Positions 44,481-56,500 of a stretch of DNA of 64,000 nucleotides are shown here, in pieces. Below the pieces are notes generated by a model. The model was not told where the DNA came from. It did no database searches and was given only the letters and a program-made list of their open reading frames with translations. Within the stretch, counting starts at the first letter, position 1. Every line of letters begins with the position of its first letter. This stretch comes from Mesostigma viride (taxonomy: Eukaryota > Streptophyta > Mesostigmatophyceae > Mesostigmatales > Mesostigmataceae), in assembly GCA_009746045.1 (NCBI GenBank), contig RPFO01000065.1, positions 7,310,862 to 7,374,861 on the forward strand, given 5' to 3'. Both the position numbers and the translations under genes were made by a program.

Positions 44481-45499
44481 GGGGTAGGATGGATAGGGAA
44501 AACAAAGAGTGAAAAATGCAAGGTGTGGGGGAGTTCAATGTTTCACCTCGCGGCAAAAGTCATTGTGCCTGCCGCGTGTATTGACAAGCAGCTGTGGGCA
44601 CGGTTGCAGCAAGTGAGTACACGCCAAGGGCCTAGACGGTTCATGCACTAGCACACAGCCAGTGGGACGAAACATCTGCACATATAACTTGGGTTCATCA
44701 ATTCTGCACATTACCGGCTTGGGTTCATCAACTGAATTCTGCACCTTACACTTGCATGGCTCATGGTTTCAATCGCTGCTCAATTGACAGAAAATGCACA
44801 GGCCATCAACATTCAGATATGTTAATCCTGAAAAGTGACCTTCCACACCAGGAGAATGAAGGTCGATGCTGCTTTGACGCATGAGCCTAATCCACGTGCT
44901 CTCGGAGGTCTCCACCTCGGCAGGAGCACCTGCAGGCGTCGTGGCTCGCTTACCTCAAGCAATATGCGCATGCTGAAAGCTACCGGGGTCTATGCAGAGT
45001 TACATTATCGGCCCGGACAAAGCACATCTTAAACCTTTCTCGGCAACGAAGCTCTGAGCAGCGCTATATTGTCGTGGCCGGACTTCAATGTCGCCATTAA
45101 AATGTCAAAAGCTGTTTGATTCGTCCAAGGAAAATGCGTGCATGGTAGACAGATAATAAGATGCCCGGGCGTATAGACATGACAAGCAACTGCTTAGATG
45201 GCGCTCCTCGCGTTTTCCCTCGACTCAGTTCGTAATGGCGCCTAATCCAATGCAGCAAATGCACATGGGTGTGACCAGAATACAGAGCCTAGTGCACGCG
45301 GCAATATTGTTTGGTCTGTCGCACAATTGCTGTTGTGTTTGCAATTATTCTGCTCGCTCAGATGCAGGATTAACTTCGGCTTGATTTCTTAATTACCCTC
45401 GTGTGCAGGTCATACGGCTGACATTCCTCTAGCTTTCGTACAGTAGCCATGGCTGAATTTTGCTTCCAGGTACTGAACAAGTGAACACGGCCTGCACCT
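44481..45499. other. TIR-element interior, right part
   Basis: No supportable gene. It contains a short direct repeat (CTTGGGTTCATCAA) near 44689 and 44719. Confidence 0.45.
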
Positions 45500-45738
45500 C
45501 GACCCCCGAAGACGTAAAGGCATTACGTCGGAGTTTACGTACAGATCTGTCATTAAAAAACAGATCTGCATATACGCCTAGCCATCTGTATTTTTCGGGC
45601 CCTAACTTTACAGATCTGTCAAAAGCCCTATATGGAAATAAACTAACACCCATTTCACCGGAAAAAACCTGAAATTTCAAAATCCAGGGGCTCATGATCT
45701 TAAACCTGAGAATCTTAAACGTGGGGCTGGCGGTGTAG

Positions 45739-47140
45739 TGGATATAATAATGCTGACAGTGAAGACTGAAAGAGCCGTGAGCCCGTGACGCATGACGCAC
45801 ACGTATTTGCAGTACTACTGTACCGTATGTCAGTCAGTCATCAGTCAGTTGGATCCCAGTAAATATGTGCCACGGCGTGCCACCGTGCCAACTGCCACCG
45901 ACAATTGTTGTGTCAGGGTGAACCGAACCGGAACCGAACGGTCGTCAGTCAGTTTTCGTCAGTCAGTTTCTGAGCCATCGAAGCTCGTCTGCACGTCGAA
46001 CGTCGCTAGTCGCAGTCAACTGAAGTCGAAAGTCGCTCGCAGTTATTTTTTTTGCTGTGATAACTGTATTCCCACGCCGGTTACCCGACAGAGTTCTACG
46101 ATGACACCGGTGTCACAGGCCTGGGCTTTTCGCATAATCTGGTACCTATCGATGAAATGTGAGTCACCTCTGTTGTGTTGCTTGAAATCCATTAAAATAG
46201 TCAAGATACCAAAATGGAAATGTTGAAGGTCGAGTATGGATTCTACCGGAAGCACGTGGATTCGCGTTCACGTTCCTCTGACAGGCGTGGGAACTCACAA
46301 TTAGTACAACAATAAACTGCTGCCAAATGGCGTGCATGGGGATTTACGGCACCAAGGCGCATCGTCTGGCAACAGTATAATTTCCTCGAAGTCTCAGGCA
46401 CAGTTGCAACTCGCTGGCAGTACGTGAAATTTTCGGGTATACGATACTGCCGGAACTTGCAGGCAGTACGTACGTAGACGTCGGCGCATAAAATATTATA
46501 CATGGGCAACCGCGAATGCGTGGTGAAATTTTCTAGAATCGGATCCATTTCCGAGCGCCGCCCTTTCCTCGGTGAAAAGCTACAGGAGGGCCTGAGGATA
46601 GTGTAGACAATGTAGCTAGTTTAATTTTCTATAGTTTGATTAATTACCCATTTCACTAGCTAGATCTGGCCGCGGCTGGACTAGTGCAGGCACTAGCTAG
46701 CTGGCCATGGCAGATGTCATGCTTCAAACCTTCCAGCTGCAGCCGAATATATTGATAACTGTGGACCCGTTATTGGGCATAAACGGAAGGAGAAGGGTGT
46801 GTTTGGTCTACAGCCAAATTAAATGTGTTCTTGTGCACACCGTCCAAAATCATGATCAGTTAGAAAGTCTTTCATTGCAGTAATTTGTTCATTTTGACAT
46901 GATGATTCGATCGGTTGGCATGGCCGCTGGAAAGAATATGCAGGCCTCACACCGTTTCACCGGTCGACCGGCATGCAAGCTGGTAAAGGCCAACTGCCTT
47001 TGCCAGCTCTTGATTTTTGTGGGCGCGGCAAATTGGCAGTTTAGCCGCCGAGCTGTGGTCCCATCTGCAATTGCCCTGGTCGGGATCAGTACATTCCTGG
47101 CGGCCATGGAGAAAACGGGATAGTATAAGCCGGTGTAATA
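45739..47140. other. Upstream region of the IP3R gene
   Basis: Presumed promoter and 5' UTR. Around 45825-45965 there are repeated GTCAGTCAGT tracts. The ORFs (for example 46899-47123) have no recognisable domain. An in-frame TAA at 47126-47128 lies 12 bases before the IP3R ATG and fixes that start. Confidence 0.5.
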
Positions 47141-47574
47141 ATGGCCCAAGATGCATCCATCCTGATGCACCTAAAATATGGAGATCAGTGCACCTTTGAG
47201 AACATTGACAGCTCTGGGTAAGTGCGCATGCGGGAAAGCGATTTCCGGTGTATTTGATACCATTCTTGCTGAAATGTGAGATTTTGTCAATGAATCTGAG
47301 AGTGCAATCGTCCAATTTCGCATCTGTACTTCTGGGTCTTTTCATGGCTGCAATAGTGTTCTCAGTTTTGCGCCAAACGTGGCCCTTGCTTGTTGTGCTT
47401 CCCTTACACAGATTCATCTCCGTCACCCGGGCAGTCTCCATTCATGCCCCTGGCTACAATTTTGAGCTTAAGAAAGGCGATGAAAGGAAGCTTCCCAATG
47501 CCTTTGAGCTTCAAGTTGAAGCTCTCAGCAAAGGCGTTTCCATGCCACGCATTCTCAGCAATTGTGTCTTTGAG
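47141..47574 (+). other. IP3R exons 1-2: start of the suppressor domain
   Basis: Exon 1 (ATG, 77 nt) ends in phase 2 before gtaagt. Exon 2 (163 nt) follows a CTTACACAG acceptor and ends before gtgagt. The join creates DSSGFISV, aligning with the first beta-strands of IP3Rs (the GFIS turn). Exon 2 ends CVFE, directly continued by ILPKQQY in exon 3, as in LFKLCPMNRY-type family sequence, so no exon is missing across the 5.5-kb intron. Confidence 0.85.
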
Positions 47575-50500
47575 GTGAGTTTGAAGTGGCCGCAGTACTT
47601 TTTCTTCATGTATCAGTCTACTATGTAACTGTATGTCTATGATAGTTACATGCCTGAAATTGTCATGGATGCAAGTGACATCTAACTGTTCGAACAGTTA
47701 GATTCATTCTACTGTATCAGTGCTTTAATGACGCTTTTGGTAGAGATTGTGAAATATTTGGAATGATTAAGAAAATATGAAAGGTGTGCACTCAGAGAGA
47801 AGATGTGCATTTGAAATGCGAAAGATTTAGCAGTTATTGTTGTATACGTTTCTTGTTTTTGGTCCATTGGAGTTCCTTTCCACCAAGAGAAACATTTATG
47901 TTACATTTTTTTTGTGCTAGGCTTTATACGCACAGCCCATACCACACCTTCAAACTCAGTGCACATCATCATCAAGTTGGTTAAATTGTAGCACGTACCA
48001 TGCTGGGGGCCCAGTATACTCGAACAAAAGGTGTTGCCCCTCTTAGCAGCGTGGGTGGATGGGTGGGTGGGTGGGTGGGTGGGTGGGTGGGTGGGTGGGT
48101 GGGTGGGTGGGTGGGTGGGTGGGTGGGTGGGTGGGTGGGTGGGTGGGTGGGTGGGTGGGTGGGTGGGTGGGTGGGTGGGTGGGTGGGTGGGTGGGTGGAT
48201 GGGTGGGTGGGACTGCTGAAAAGAGGCCCCCCTACGTCCCCTACACCACTCTATGTACTGACTGCCTGTATGTTGCAAAATACGGGTACGGGTATGTTAA
48301 AACGGGCTTTAAAATACGAGTATATATGTGTGGGGTTTAATAAATACGCGGGCCTAAAATAAGCGACCGCGTTTCTAATTGAAGGGGTTTAGGGCGCGCA
48401 TCCACGTGGAAAACACTTGCAAGCATTGATAGTAAGTAGTAACTATATATAGTAAGTAGTAGTTTCATGGTATTCATGGCTTGCATGCAGTCAACCATGT
48501 CAACCATGGTTAGCTAAGCACATTTTAATCTTGTCACATCATCATAACAAGGGCATGCTCAAATAAACCAATGTGCAATCATTGGTGGCAGCTCACTGTC
48601 TAGATGCAGTCACATGAATGCAACATCTCCAATATGATCATCAGCAAAACACTTCTTTCCCTGCATGATAAAAATGTTAAGAAACCATGGGCGGCCACTC
48701 AGCTTCTGAGCGCTGTGATGCCGCTGTGAAGTTCTAAAGGGTGCGGCACTCTTACACAACAAGAACGCCCAAAAAGAACGCAAAAGACTTCGAACGACAA
48801 CTGCTCGTAGATGAAAGCACTGAAAGCAGATCACGTAATCGCCACAAATCTATACCTTGACATCATAAATCCCTCGCCCAGGCGAGCAACAACGGCCGTT
48901 CTTCTACGATGAAAATGGCAGGCACGAACTGTGCACGCCTCAATAGTTAGTTACCGAAAATGGCCGTAAATTTGGAATAACGCACCTGTTCTGTTTAGAA
49001 TCCGATGCTATCAATACTAATTAATGCTTCCTTAACGGGCAGAACCCCCCCCGGAACCGCGCATTTACTGCTGCTATCATGAATTCTATTTCATGACCAG
49101 AAAATGCAGAGTTTCCCCCATGCCGATGGCATAAAAAGAAAGCAGAGATATTACGAACCAGCTATTCTCCGCCACAATCCAACATCATTTACTCATCGTC
49201 TTCAACATTCGAGCATTTGGTTTGCATTTCTCTCGCCCTACGTTGCTAATTTCGCCATATGGCCACTCAGACTCGCAAGTACAGTGGCCCGCGCACCTTG
49301 CACCCAACTTCAAGCAAGCCAGCTTTTAATTCCTAGGCCCAAGGCAAACATTTTCCCGCGGACGGGGAAGTAAACACCGCGCCAAAGAACCTACTAAGGC
49401 GCCGCGCTGCCCGCTGGTAGCCTGGTACCCCCCAAAATTTTCCAAGTCCAAGTCGCGTATTTTTATGGAAAATACGCGTACCTAAAAACACGCGTATTTT
49501 ATCCGCGGCGTTAAGTACGTGTACCTACGTATTTTATTCAAATCGCACGGCGTATCTAACAACATGGCCATCACAGTTGCGCCACGCCGGACAGCTGGTG
49601 CATGCAGGTACCAGGTCTAGTGATGTAGGTCAGAAGCTAACTAGGCCTGGAACCACACTCAACGTCGGCACAAAAAGGCCGGCCGGTGCAGTACCCTCGT
49701 GACAAGCGCTAGTATTACGCTACCTACAGCTGGCCGGTCCCCTTTCAGCCCGTCCACGTGTCATATATAAAATGAGCGAAGCTCAACAATTAATACATTA
49801 TTTTCCTGTTTTTGGTCCATTGAAGTTCTTCCCAACAAGAGAAACTTTTATTTTACATTTTTGTGTGCTCTAAGGCTTTATATGTACAGCCTATACCACA
49901 CCTTCAAACTCAGTGCACATCATTATCAAGTTCAATGGTTATACGTACTGTAGCACCATGCTGGGGGCCCAGCATACTCGAACGCAAGGTGCTGCCGCCA
50001 CACCTCCTACCTGGCCGCCAAGGTCGTCGCCAGCCTAGGTGCCGAGTTTCTTTCCGCCTATGGCCCCCCTCCTGCACGCTGGCAGCCGTGGCTTTACTGC
50101 CGCCCCGGCTGTGTGGCCGCTACGGTTTCCCGGCGAACGCAGGGCGGCCCCCATGTCGTTCCCCCTATTAGGGGGGCGGTTTCCAGCGGCTGCTCATTAG
50201 GACTTACGCCCCCGGACCGTTTCTCACAAGCCCAGGATCCATTGCCAGCCCCACGGTCCCCTGAGGCTGGGATTTCCCGGCGTTGAAGCAATTGTGGCGA
50301 TAGGCCCTCTACCCTACCGAGACGTTCGCTTGGATGGAACTGATTAGCCAAACGCCCCTACCACGGCTTGTGATTTGGTATAGGAAAAATTTATGGCATA
50401 GATACGCCCGTGGACCTTGCAGAACCGTCGAACTCCTTATTGTCTTTCCCATAACGCATCATATAGGATAAAAACAAAGGCGATAAAACAGCCAGAATTT

Positions 50501-53500
50501 CAGCCCCGCCAGGCGACCATTCTTTGCTGAAAAACTGGGCAATGATGAAGAGCGTGCTCCTCCCACCAGGATTTGCTCCAGCCTCGCATGGATGATCCTT
50601 CCCTACACTGCCGTCTGGCCACAGGCCGAAGATCGGGTCCGCTGCCAGGCTCCCAGTGGCAGTTATGGGCTACCCTGGCACCCCGCGCAAGCCATCTCCA
50701 CGCTTTAGGCAGATTTGCCTCCACATGTGATTCTTTCCACCGTAGCCGCTGGCCCTGTCCTGTATGGCTCCTTCCCCGACATTGTCCGACTAAAAAACGC
50801 AGCTCCCCCAGTGTCAGGAAGCTGCTTGCCGCACCCAGGGGTAGAGGGAAATCCGATCGTCAGTGGGCCCAGCGCCAGAAATCACACCCTTTTACTCAAA
50901 TCGTAGAGCCCCCCAGCCACCAACCATTACCGCGGCCTGTATTGGTTGGTGGCGAACATAAAGAATTTTATTCTAGGCCTCTCCACGCCCGGAGAGGCCG
51001 ATAGCATCGTCGTACATTCAGCGCAGCCGCCATGGCGGCCAGCCGACTTTGCCAGCAAATGCTGGGATGAAGTTGCGAAGCTGAAAAGAGGCCTCCCTAC
51101 GTCCCCTACATCACTCTAAGTACTGACGAGTATTCACATTGCGCCACGCAGGCCTGCCGGCTGGCGCAGGTACAAGGTGTACTGACTGCCCATCACAGTT
51201 GCGCTACGCCTGGCGGCTGGCGCAGGTACAAGGTCTAGTGACGTACGATAGAAGCTAGTAACACAGGCTTGGACTTCGGAACCACACTCAGCGTTGGCAC
51301 AAAAAGGCCGGCCAGTGCAGTGCCCTCGTGACAAGCGCTATAGTATTACGCTACCTACGGCAGGTCGGTCCCCTTTTAGCCCGTCCACGTGTCATATATG
51401 AAATGAGCGAAGCTCAACAACTGTTGGTGTCAACTAGCTGCTGCATGGTACTCGTGATCAAGTTGCATGATCTATATCACTTATACATTAGATAGCTGGC
51501 TGCATGGTACTCGTGATCAAGTTGCATGATCTATATCACTTATACATTAGATAGCTGGCTGCATGGTACTCGTGATCAAGTTGCATGATCTATATCACTT
51601 ATACATTAGATAGCTGGCTGCATGGTACTCGTGATCAAGTTGCATGATCTGTATAACTTATACATTAGATAGCTGGCTGCATGGATTTCCCCACCTTTTT
51701 TCTTGAATCACAGTAATAATGTTTATGCCAGTCTCTTGTGTGTGAATCAACTGTCAACACGCTCTGTAGGTTAGGTAAGCATTTGCATATGTGATACCTT
51801 TAATACTTTATTTACTTACTGCCAAACTCTTGTATACATTCTTTTTTAGTTAGGTAAATTTTGCCTTGAAAGGTGTCTCGAGCTATTAAAGGAAATCTGC
51901 AGCGTCGTTAGGAGATAATGCAGAAGAACTTTGGAAGGAGACGTGCTAGGGTATGGATTTGGGAAGGAGACGGGCTAGATTGCACATCTGCGTCGTAGCA
52001 GATATGCAATCTAGAGCATGCATCATTGGTACTCTTGTCTGGTGTTGAAACTTTTTGAATATCATTCTTTCTTCGTTAGATTTATGTAATGCTGGCAATG
52101 TGGATTCTTATTATTGACCTTTTTACTTAATTATGCTGGCAAGTCTAAATGCGTGTATGTTACTGGAGTATCCTTGACCCGTATTTGGCTCACGTCACTC
52201 CCACTATCATGCATGCACCGCTGCACAAAAGCAGTTCCTTAGAATTATACAGGACATGCGTTTCTCATGTTTGCCCCTTCGAAATTGTCATGACTGTGTT
52301 ACATCGAGAATTTTGTTCTCATAGCAGCAGCAAAGCGAGTCAAGTTTCGGCACACCAGTAGCCACTGTTCAGTCCCGGCGTTGACCGTACTGAGCGCAGT
52401 TCAGCTATGGTTATTGGCAGTTCAACCAACCTCGCAGCTAGCGAAAGAAAAAGTTGACTGGAAATCACATATTACGCCTGTCCTGTGATTCATGTCGCAT
52501 TTATCAAATGCTTTTAGGCAGTAAACACATACATGTAGGGGACGGGGTGGGGTATTCAGCCATTTCGTACCGCAAGTCAGGCCCCTGCCTTACAGCCTCA
52601 GCTACAGTTGGAGGTTGGTGAATTCAATGCCTGCTATGCTGTGCAGGGGCGTAGCCTGCTATATAGTAATCAGAGCTCAAGCGCGAACACTACATTTGCT
52701 GGGTGCCTTGAGCTCATGCCCCAGCTACAAGCAAGTAGACAACCAAGTTTTTAGATCTGAGGCTTTAAGATGGCTGATGATTTATACTAATTCAGAATGT
52801 TTTCTTGTGACGGGCACACCTTGTCTCCTTCTATGCCGTGCGGGAGTTCCCCGACTATGGTGTCTGGTGTTTGTATCACTCACTGACAGACAGTGGCTTT
52901 GATTTGAAATAGCTGTGCAGTTGAAGGAGCATAGACGGTAGTTGATTTCTTCAGTAGAAACTTGGTAGAAAATGCCATGACGTTGCCCCAGTTGACTTGC
53001 GCTGCTTTCCATGCCGGGTTTCATATTTCCTGAACCGGGCTCACCGTCGAGTTCCTGTTTCTACTGCATTCAAATGCAAATGTCCTGCAGATTCTCCCAA
53101 AGCAGCAGTACGCGGCACAGAAGGCATTTACCAAGGAGCTAGCCAAGTTTAACCTGCAGCGAGAGACATGGCGCGGGTCCATCGAAGAGGATAAGCAAGG
53201 AGTCACCCCCAAGGCCGCTTTGGGTCCAGAAGCGCACAGGCAGTCAACGCCCATCCATCAGGCAGCCCAGAGCAGCCTTGCGCTGCGGGAAGCAGCAGAG
53301 AAGGCAGAGCAGTCACATAACAAAGGTGCATTTTTTGGTGGTTTATCATGCACATTGAGTGGGAAGATCGCTTTTGTGCTGTTGCGGGTTGTCCTGCCTG
53401 CTGGCGGAATACGAGCAGGCCTGTATAGAGACCTTGTGGCCATTCCATCTAACGTTATTAAGCACGAAGGAGCGTAGCATGTTTGCAATTCGGGGGCAGA

Positions 53501-56500
53501 GGGAGGGCACAGGCTGTGGTTTAGGGCATGTGCCGAAGAAGAAATGGAGTGTCAAAATGGGAGGTAGGGGGGAAGAGGCTGAATCTCACTTCTGGCAAAA
53601 TGTGGGATAGATTTGCCCTTTCTTGGCATTCAACCAAAAATTTCCTCAGTCTCCATGTGCCCTTAACCATGTCGCTAAATTGCAGCCACAGGTTAGTAGG
53701 CATCAAGATTTGCATCAGAGTCTGCAATGTCGAGCCGGGAAGTTTGGGGCTTGCAGTGCTGGCCATGTCAAGGACTGCAATTCACGCTCAATGGATACAA
53801 CGTGTTTAATGCACTCGTTCTTTGCCTGCAATTTCGGGGCCCGCAGTGGAATACGCGCAATCCGTGGGGATCGCGGTGCTGTTCGGCCAGGTGGTGCAGC
53901 TGTACCATCCAGGGACCAACTCCTTTGTCACGCTGAAGAATGCGCGTGCTGCTCTGGAGCGCAACCACATGCGTGTGGTGGCACTTGTGGGCGGTGATGA
54001 GGGCTCCTGGTTCCTGATCCAGCCGGCCTACAAGATCAAGGTACGAGGATGGTCTTCAGGGATATGCTCACGGTTTCTTCTGCTTCTTAGTTCATGTTGA
54101 TTCGCACCAGGAGGGGGGCAGGGGCAAAATTTTGTCACATCTATAGTTTACTGAATAACTTTCTCTAGACCTATATGCTTAGATTGTCACCCAAGACATC
54201 TGGCCAGAAAACAGAATAGAATCGATAACATGCCACAGGGATGACAATAAGGGTACGTGGGAGAGGGCATTGCCAGCACTGAGATCATTCCTTGTGCTGA
54301 GGTCTCGGCTTTCTAAGCATGAGCATTTTGTGACCGTTTACTTATCGTATGTGAGATAGCCATTTTGCATGCTCTTTAGTCAAATCCTACTCGCCACTTA
54401 CTTTGAGCCTGGGCAGTGGTTTTTTGATCTCCTAAAGTTTTCTATCTAATACTTCCTCAGGTGGATGGCGAGAAGGTGGCATTTTGGGACGCCGTCACTT
54501 TCTCCAGCGTCAAGTTTCCTGGCGTCAGGTGTGTGAGACAGGAGCTTGAAACTCGCAAGGAGGGTAACTTAATGACCATATTTGAGTGCATTTAGCTTTC
54601 ACGATACAGTAGTAAATACTTCAGTAAGCTAGAAAATGAAATTCTAGTGTGTCTCAGTGCTAATGGTAGGCAGATTCTAGTTTTGTTTAGTGCTTTTAGT
54701 CCAAGGAGGACTTGGTTGTATTTGGCAGAAGCATCCATAGAACCATTAGGATAGGATTCTGTGACTTGCATTATCATATAGATATGCATGCACATATGTT
54801 TAAGCATATTATCATAAAGACAAGAAAAATTCAATGGCTCTGCCGCACATATGGAGGGGTGGTGGGACGTGCTAAAGTCTTCTAAGATATTAAATGGTTT
54901 CTTTAGATATTGAAGGCTTGTTCAAGATGGGATGCATTTTAGTGATATATTTGTCTTCCTCACTTTTCATGACCTAAACGACACAACCATTCTGCTTGTG
55001 TTGCCTCTCATAACAAATGTGCCCATGACAAATCACAGCTTGAGAGTGTCTGACCTCGCTGACTCGGTGGCCCAGAAGTCAAGTGCTGTGTACGTCAAGT
55101 CCGTCCATGAGGTGGGTATGCCACTCCTTTTGAAACGACGGTGCGATGGTCTGACTTGTAAGTTTGCTATCGCGTACGAATTCAGTTTTGGGGGATGCAG
55201 CTATCAGCGCAAAATTTCGGTGGAAAGTGGCCTTCTGTCATTTTTCTTTATGATAGTAAGTATGTGACTGTGAGGAAATTCATATGGTCCCCAGATGGCT
55301 ATCCCTGCCGCTACCCAAATACCCAATGCCATAACGATCGAGAATTGATTTAGTTCGTGCTAAGCAATTGTACTGACAGTGACAGTCCCAAGTATCCTTT
55401 CTTCTCACCCACATGCATGCTAAATCGTATGCATGACGAGGATGCACGGAGAATTCCGTGGACAGCTTCAGCACGCACGGATTTTTTTTTTCTTTTGCGC
55501 TCCTATGTTGTCTTTGTCAGGTCGGTAGCTTTCTTTTGACAGCCCATTGGTATGGAATTTCTATATCACATGTCCTTGCTTTATGTGCCCCTGTCAATGT
55601 GCAGGTGTGTGGCTCCAAAACCCCCACCCCGCTGAAGCTACTGCCCTATGCAGTCCACCACAGCCTCATCCCTCGCTCCAGCCTGGTGCTGCATGGCGGA
55701 CAGACCATCCTGCTGCGGCACAGGTGATCACCATCACTTGAGCATTGAGCAGGGTTGTGCTGGTATCCTTGTACCTTGCTATTAAGTTTTGCCTCCCTCT
55801 GGGGTGTTTTAACTCAAGTAGTTGGGTTTAAATGAATGTAAAAAATGTCGAATCTTTCCTGCACACCTAATTTGGGCTGTCCAGTCTGAACGCTGGTGTG
55901 GTTTCCTGTCAACAGTCCAACTGATAAAAATGCGGTCAAGTTTGGTAGTGTGCTCGTGAATGATTCGCTGCTGGGGATAAGTTGCATATTTAAAGATTTA
56001 AAATAAGTGAGGCGATTCAGGCCTTGAAGACATTGACACGTTGAGACTACCCAGGCTGGAGCAATGCTCCCCTGCCCGGCCTACTTAGCATGCCATGTGG
56101 CATCACGTTCAGTATGCTGTGGTGTACAGTCTCTTTATGCAGTCTCTGTCTTGTTGTCTTCTACATGGCCCCGCTTCGCAAAGCTCACTTTAGCAAATGG
56201 GTTTCTTCCGCGCAGGGCGCTGGGATGCTGCCTCTCGTATGAGGACGGCCACGTGGTTTTCCAGCCAGAGCAGGTAATGCTTCCCATGTTTGGGCCCTCC
56301 CATGGGCCTGCTGCTCAGCCCGCTGGAAACCCCTCTTGAGCGGCCAGTTTGAATGTCTCCTTTGCCTAGTGATAAGCCGGCCCTGATTTGGCATGCCTGC
56401 ATTCTTCACCATGTCACGTGGCTACGTCCAGTTGACTACGTCTGCAAGGGTAGAAACTCTCACCAGGAATGACGAATCACCACATTATTGGTAGGAATGT

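Larger units (their letters stand above)
39393..45738. mobile_element. Terminal-inverted-repeat element, ~6.3 kb, left arm split by a LINE fragment
   Basis: The left end CTACACCGCCAGCCC (39393-39407), then CACGTTTAAGATT, is mirrored at the right end (finishing GGCTGGCGGTGTAG at 45738). A second, nearly perfect inverted block of ~140 bp (42257-42400 against about 45500-45640, including GTAAACTCCGACGTAATGCC and ACAGATGGCTAGGCGTATAT) continues the arms inward. The left arm is interrupted by LINE DNA (39640-42256). GATCTTAAACCT motifs repeat near both ends. No target duplication or transposase could be identified, so the superfamily is unknown. Confidence 0.6.
47575..53090 (+). other. IP3R intron 2, 5.5 kb, loaded with repeats
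   Basis: Contents in order: segment D1 (47835-48240); a (GGGT)n array; a TTAA-family relic (48425-49330); segment D2, a second copy of D1 (49797-51130); a 59-bp minisatellite (51435-51690); a short hairpin (51972-52013); and unique DNA. An odd coding-like stretch lies at 50300-51000 (several overlapping frames, a minus HALHHCP motif) within D2 and may be a decayed LINE piece. Confidence 0.7.

Noticed and set aside
43480-44521. Cys-Val / Thr-His repeat ORFs of more than 200 codons
   Set aside because: By-products of the TGTGCG array; four or more frames are open.
51435-51690. Regular 59-bp repeats as a CRISPR array
   Set aside because: Whole units repeat with no variable spacers, in an intron of a eukaryotic gene.
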